The notes beneath the pieces are model-generated. The model was not told the DNA's origin and searched no databases. It saw only the letters and a list, made by a program, of their open reading frames with translations. A stretch of DNA of 64,000 nucleotides, from NCBI RefSeq assembly GCF_009299835.1, contig NZ_VKCZ01000009.1, positions 1 to 64,000 on the forward strand, written 5' to 3'. Both the position numbers and the translations under genes were made by a program. Numbering within the stretch: position 1 is the first letter of the stretch; each line of letters starts with the position of its first letter. Positions 61,341 through 64,000 of this stretch are shown in pieces. The DNA comes from Microlunatus speluncae. Lineage in GTDB: Bacteria; Actinomycetota; Actinomycetes; Propionibacteriales; Propionibacteriaceae.

Positions 61341-62591
61341 GTGGATCAACACTCCCCCAGTGATCAACTGCCAGAACTCCTGCGGCGGATCGACGCGACC
61401 GACTCCGACCTGCACGCGTTCGTCGCCGAGCCGGACCGGGCCGGGCGCCTGAGCCGGACCGCCGCCGAGCTGGACCGTCGCTGGCCGGCCGGGACCGAGC
61501 GGCCGCCGCTGTTCGGGCTGCCGGTCGCGGTCAAGGACGTCATCCACGTGACCGGGCTGCCGACGCGAGCCGGCACCCGGGTCCCGGCCGACGTGATCAC
61601 CGGCGATCAGGCCCCGGTGATCACCAGCCTGCTCGACGCCGGCGCGGTCGTGCTGGGCAAGACAGTGACCGCCGAATTCGCCTTCCTCGCTCCCGGCGAG
61701 ACCCGCAACCCGCGGCAGCCCGAGCACACGCCCGGCGGCTCCAGCAGCGGCTCGGCCGCCGCCGTCGCGGCCGGCCTGGCCCCGGTCGCCCTCGGCACCC
61801 AGACCGTCGGCTCGGTGATCCGGCCGGCCGCCTACTGCGGCGTGTTCGGATTCAAGCCCGGCTTCGGCCGGATCAGCACCGCCGGCGTGATCGCGAACGC
61901 GCCGACCTTCGACACCGTCGGCTTCCTCGCCGCCGAGCCGGAGCTGCTGCGCCGGCTTGCCGCCGTCACCTGCTCGGACTGGTCGGAGCCGGCACCGGAA
62001 CCGGCACTGCCGCGGCTCGCGGTCCCCGTCGGCGGTTATCTCGACCAGGCCGAGCCGGCGGCCCGCGCCGCCTTCGACCGGCAGCTGGCCGCGCTGCGCT
62101 CGGCCGGCTACGAGGTGCGGGAGATCCCTTGCCTGGAAGACATCGCGGCGGTCAACCGGCGCAATCTGGTGATCAACCTGTACGAGTTGGCCCGGTCTCA
62201 CGAGCCGTGGTTCGACCGCTACGCCGAGCAGTACCGGCCGCAGACCGCGGCCGGCATCCGGGAGGGGCGGGCGATCGACCGGGCCGACTATGAGCGGGCG
62301 TTGCGGGATCGAGAATCCTTCGCCGCTGCGTTGCTGGAGCGGTTGTCGGGCAGCGACGCCTTCGTCGCGCCGGCCGCGACCGGACCGGCCCCGCACGGGC
62401 TCGAGACCACCGGCAGCCCGCTGATGAACCTGCCGTGGACCCAGGCCCGGCTACCGGTGCTCGGGGTGCCGGCCGGCCGGGCGCCGAACGGGCTGCCGCT
62501 CGGCCTGCAGTTCGCCGCCGGCCCGGGCCAGGACGAACTGCTGCTCGCCTGGTCCGGCCGACTCACGACCGCACTGGGTCAGTTGCCGTAG
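61341..62591 (+). CDS. Amidase-signature family hydrolase
   Basis: A 416-residue amidase. The Ser-Ser-Lys triad is recognisable: Lys65 in LPVAVKDVIHVTG, the cis-serine in PGGSSSGSAAAVAAG (about 134-136) and the nucleophile Ser158 in GTQTVGSVIRPAAYCG. Length is slightly short for the family (450-500). It may act on small amides; GatA is unlikely because the gene is solitary and lacks the GatA-length C terminus. The GTG at 61341 is used; a TTG three codons upstream is possible. It overlaps the convergent deacetylase gene by 13 bp. Confidence 0.9.
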   Translation: MDQHSPSDQLPELLRRIDATDSDLHAFVAEPDRAGRLSRTAAELDRRWPAGTERPPLFGLPVAVKDVIHVTGLPTRAGTRVPADVITGDQAPVITSLLDAGAVVLGKTVTAEFAFLAPGETRNPRQPEHTPGGSSSGSAAAVAAGLAPVALGTQTVGSVIRPAAYCGVFGFKPGFGRISTAGVIANAPTFDTVGFLAAEPELLRRLAAVTCSDWSEPAPEPALPRLAVPVGGYLDQAEPAARAAFDRQLAALRSAGYEVREIPCLEDIAAVNRRNLVINLYELARSHEPWFDRYAEQYRPQTAAGIREGRAIDRADYERALRDRESFAAALLERLSGSDAFVAPAATGPAPHGLETTGSPLMNLPWTQARLPVLGVPAGRAPNGLPLGLQFAAGPGQDELLLAWSGRLTTALGQLP

Positions 62592-63460
62592 CTGGCCCAG
62601 GACTTCGGGTATCGCTTGCCGGGGACGGTGTCACCGAGCATCTCGCTCACCGTGACCAGCTTGAAGTCGTCCTCGTACAGTTCCTCGATCATCTCGTCGA
62701 CGGCATCGATCGTGGTCTGGTGGATGTCGTGCATCAGGGCGATCCGGTTCTTGCCGGCGCTGTGCACCACCTTGCTCCGGATGTCGTACGGATCGTGGGT
62801 GTCCCAGTCCAGGGTGTCGATGTCCCAGAGGATCTGCGCCAACCCGAGCTTCTTGGTCGCCTTGTCCACGCCCTTGTCGGTGGCGCCGTACGGCGGCCGC
62901 ATCAGGGTGACCTTGCAGCCACAGCCCGCTTCGATCGCCTCGTTGGCCTTCTTCATGTCCTCGTACGCGCCGTCGACGGACTTGCGGTCCAGCGAGTCGT
63001 GGTCCCACGAGTGGTTGGCGACCTCGGAGCCCATGTCGTGGATCTCCTTGACCAGTTCCGGGTATTCCTTGGCCAACGTGCCGAGCTGGAAGAAGGTGGC
63101 CTTCGCCTTGTGCTTCTTCAGGATCTTGAGCAGCTGCGGGGTCGTGTCCGGGCTGGGACCGTCATCGAAGGTGAGAGCGAAACACTTCGACTTCTTGCAG
63201 TCCACCGCCGGCTTGGTCGGCGTCGGAGTCGGGGTCGGAGTGGGTGGATCCGGGGTCTCGCTGGGTGGTTGCTGGCTGGTCGAGCCGGAGCCGGACGGGG
63301 CGCCAGAGCCCGACGGTGTGCCCGCACCTGGAGGCATGGCTCCGCATCCGGTGAAGAGGAAAAGGGCCCCGATCAAGAGTGCCGCCGCCGCAGTAGTGGG
63401 CGCGGTTCGCTGGAAACGCACCGGGCCGACGATACCTGGAGCCGGGTACATCCGATGCAT
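62579..63460 (-). CDS. Polysaccharide deacetylase lipoprotein (NodB domain)
   Basis: A 293-residue surface lipoprotein. The signal sequence ends in the lipobox FTGC at about residue 39. A Gly/Ser/Pro/Thr-rich linker (PTPTPTPTPTKP) leads to a NodB domain: FALTFDDGPSPDTTPQLLKIL with the catalytic Asp pair, the zinc histidines of VANHSWDHDSL, RPPYGATDKG, and LMHDIHQTT near the C terminus. All CE4 motifs are intact, so it should de-N-acetylate peptidoglycan or a cell-wall glycan. The ATG at 63460 is uncertain; an internal ATG at 63451 is possible. Confidence 0.92.
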   Translation of the reverse strand: MHRMYPAPGIVGPVRFQRTAPTTAAAALLIGALFLFTGCGAMPPGAGTPSGSGAPSGSGSTSQQPPSETPDPPTPTPTPTPTKPAVDCKKSKCFALTFDDGPSPDTTPQLLKILKKHKAKATFFQLGTLAKEYPELVKEIHDMGSEVANHSWDHDSLDRKSVDGAYEDMKKANEAIEAGCGCKVTLMRPPYGATDKGVDKATKKLGLAQILWDIDTLDWDTHDPYDIRSKVVHSAGKNRIALMHDIHQTTIDAVDEMIEELYEDDFKLVTVSEMLGDTVPGKRYPKSWASYGN

Positions 63461-63502
63461 AACACGACTAAGGAGAGGAGCGCCACATTCTCGTGCCGCT
63501 GC

Positions 63503-64000
63503 TCAGCGTCGGGACCGTGCTTCGGACACCGCGAGGACGGCTCGCTCCAGTGCGTACTCGGCATCGCCTTCGGCACCCTTGACCGCCGCGTCGGCGGACG
63601 CCACGGCCCGCAAAGCGGTCGCCAGGCCGCCCGCGTCCCAGCCGCGCACCTGGGCGCGCATCGACTTCAGTTTCCACGGCGGTACGCCGACCTCGCGGGC
63701 CAGGTCTCCCTCACGCAGCCCGCCCGGCGCACTGATCAGCTTGCCCAGCCCGCGCAGCCCGGAAGCCAGCGCGCTGGTGACGAGCACGGGGGCGACTCCG
63801 GTCGAGGTGGCCCAGCGCAGCTGCTCCATCGCCTCCCCGGTCCGGCCGGCCAGCACGGCGTCGGCGACCGCGAAGCTGGTCACCTCGGCCCGCCCACCGA
63901 AGTAACGGCGGATGGTGTCGACCCCGATCCGGCCCTCGGTGTCGGCGATCAGCTGCCGGATCGCGGCCGCGAGCGCGCGCAGGTCGTGCCCGACGGCGTC
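63503..64000 (-). CDS. holA: DNA polymerase III subunit delta, C-terminal part (partial)
   Basis: The 3' 165 codons of a gene continuing beyond the window. HolA opens and loads the sliding clamp. The visible part corresponds to domains II-III: DAVGHDLRALAAAIRQLIADTEGRIGVDTIRRYFGGRAEVTSFAVADAVLAGRTGEAMEQLRW, then APVLVTSALASGLRGLGKL and VPPWKLKSMRAQVRGW. The IGVDTIRRYFGGRAEVTSFAVADA segment is diagnostic for actinobacterial HolA. Its location next to rpsT is conserved; here an amidase and a deacetylase gene intervene. Confidence 0.92.
   Translation of the reverse strand, partial: DAVGHDLRALAAAIRQLIADTEGRIGVDTIRRYFGGRAEVTSFAVADAVLAGRTGEAMEQLRWATSTGVAPVLVTSALASGLRGLGKLISAPGGLREGDLAREVGVPPWKLKSMRAQVRGWDAGGLATALRAVASADAAVKGAEGDAEYALERAVLAVSEARSRR

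Noticed and set aside
61341..62591. Amidase as GatA of the tRNA amidotransferase
   Set aside because: The gene is solitary without gatB/gatC, the protein is short, and GatA-specific C-terminal segments are not seen.

Overview
This is a GC-rich (roughly 70% by eye) actinobacterial chromosome segment. Supporting signs are an F420-dependent glucose-6-phosphate dehydrogenase, the rplS-lepB-rnhB-DUF2469-yraN-comM-dprA gene order, DUF2510 and DUF2469 proteins, many GTG starts, and many 1-4 bp start/stop overlaps. A Propionibacteriaceae/Microlunatus-like host is my best guess, but it rests on gene content and style, not on a search. I see no prophage, CRISPR array, tRNA/rRNA gene or transposase.

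Layout. 0-3 kb: tail of an unknown gene, a VOC protein, fgd and a cytochrome P450. 3-10.1 kb (minus strand): the conserved dprA-comM-yraN-DUF2469-rnhB-lepB-lepB-rplS block, with a VapBC module inserted head-on between yraN and DUF2469. 10.3-21.8 kb: an LPGTG-anchored metzincin protease, an ABC-F ATPase divergent from a two-subunit ABC exporter, an ECF sigma factor with a large membrane partner, and an alpha/beta hydrolase. 22-30.5 kb: two complete succinate dehydrogenase operons with different membrane anchors, separated by a secreted GH25 muramidase. 30.7-39.3 kb: transporters (MHS-type MFS, APC permease, a CUT1 sugar ABC system without its ATPase), an ankyrin lipoprotein and an XRE-cupin/GNAT pair. 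39.4-48.7 kb: an SH3-like secreted protein, a second ECF pair, a DUF2510 protein, and a MacB-type efflux operon divergent from a two-component system. 49-64 kb: an HTH/Clp-N regulator, an orphan VapB, small regulators, oxidoreductases, a serine beta-lactamase-fold protein, lepA, a MarR-GNAT fusion, rpsT, an amidase, a polysaccharide deacetylase and the 3' part of holA.

The most unusual content is intergenic. Large palindromes sit at gene 3' ends, and the roomier convergent junctions nearly all carry one. One family recurs three times (26.6-27.0, 48.7-49.3 and 58.9-59.3 kb). It has an outer inverted repeat, an inner inverted repeat and an end motif CTTCGACAGGCTCAGGGAAC; the third copy has diverged in sequence but keeps the pairing. 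The end motif also forms a palindrome alone at 21.8-21.9 kb, and a copy supplies the stop codon of the histidine kinase gene. Other palindromes (perfect 46 bp at 54,766; 24-bp arms at 58,795; 21-bp arms at 40,314) have unrelated sequences.

A second theme is leaderless transcription under autoregulation. Several small regulatory genes have a -10-like hexamer 6-8 bp before the start codon, no ribosome binding site, and an operator-like palindrome across the promoter. The clearest is the HTH/Clp-N gene at 49,307, where two identical-type 19-bp palindromes cover the -35 and -10.
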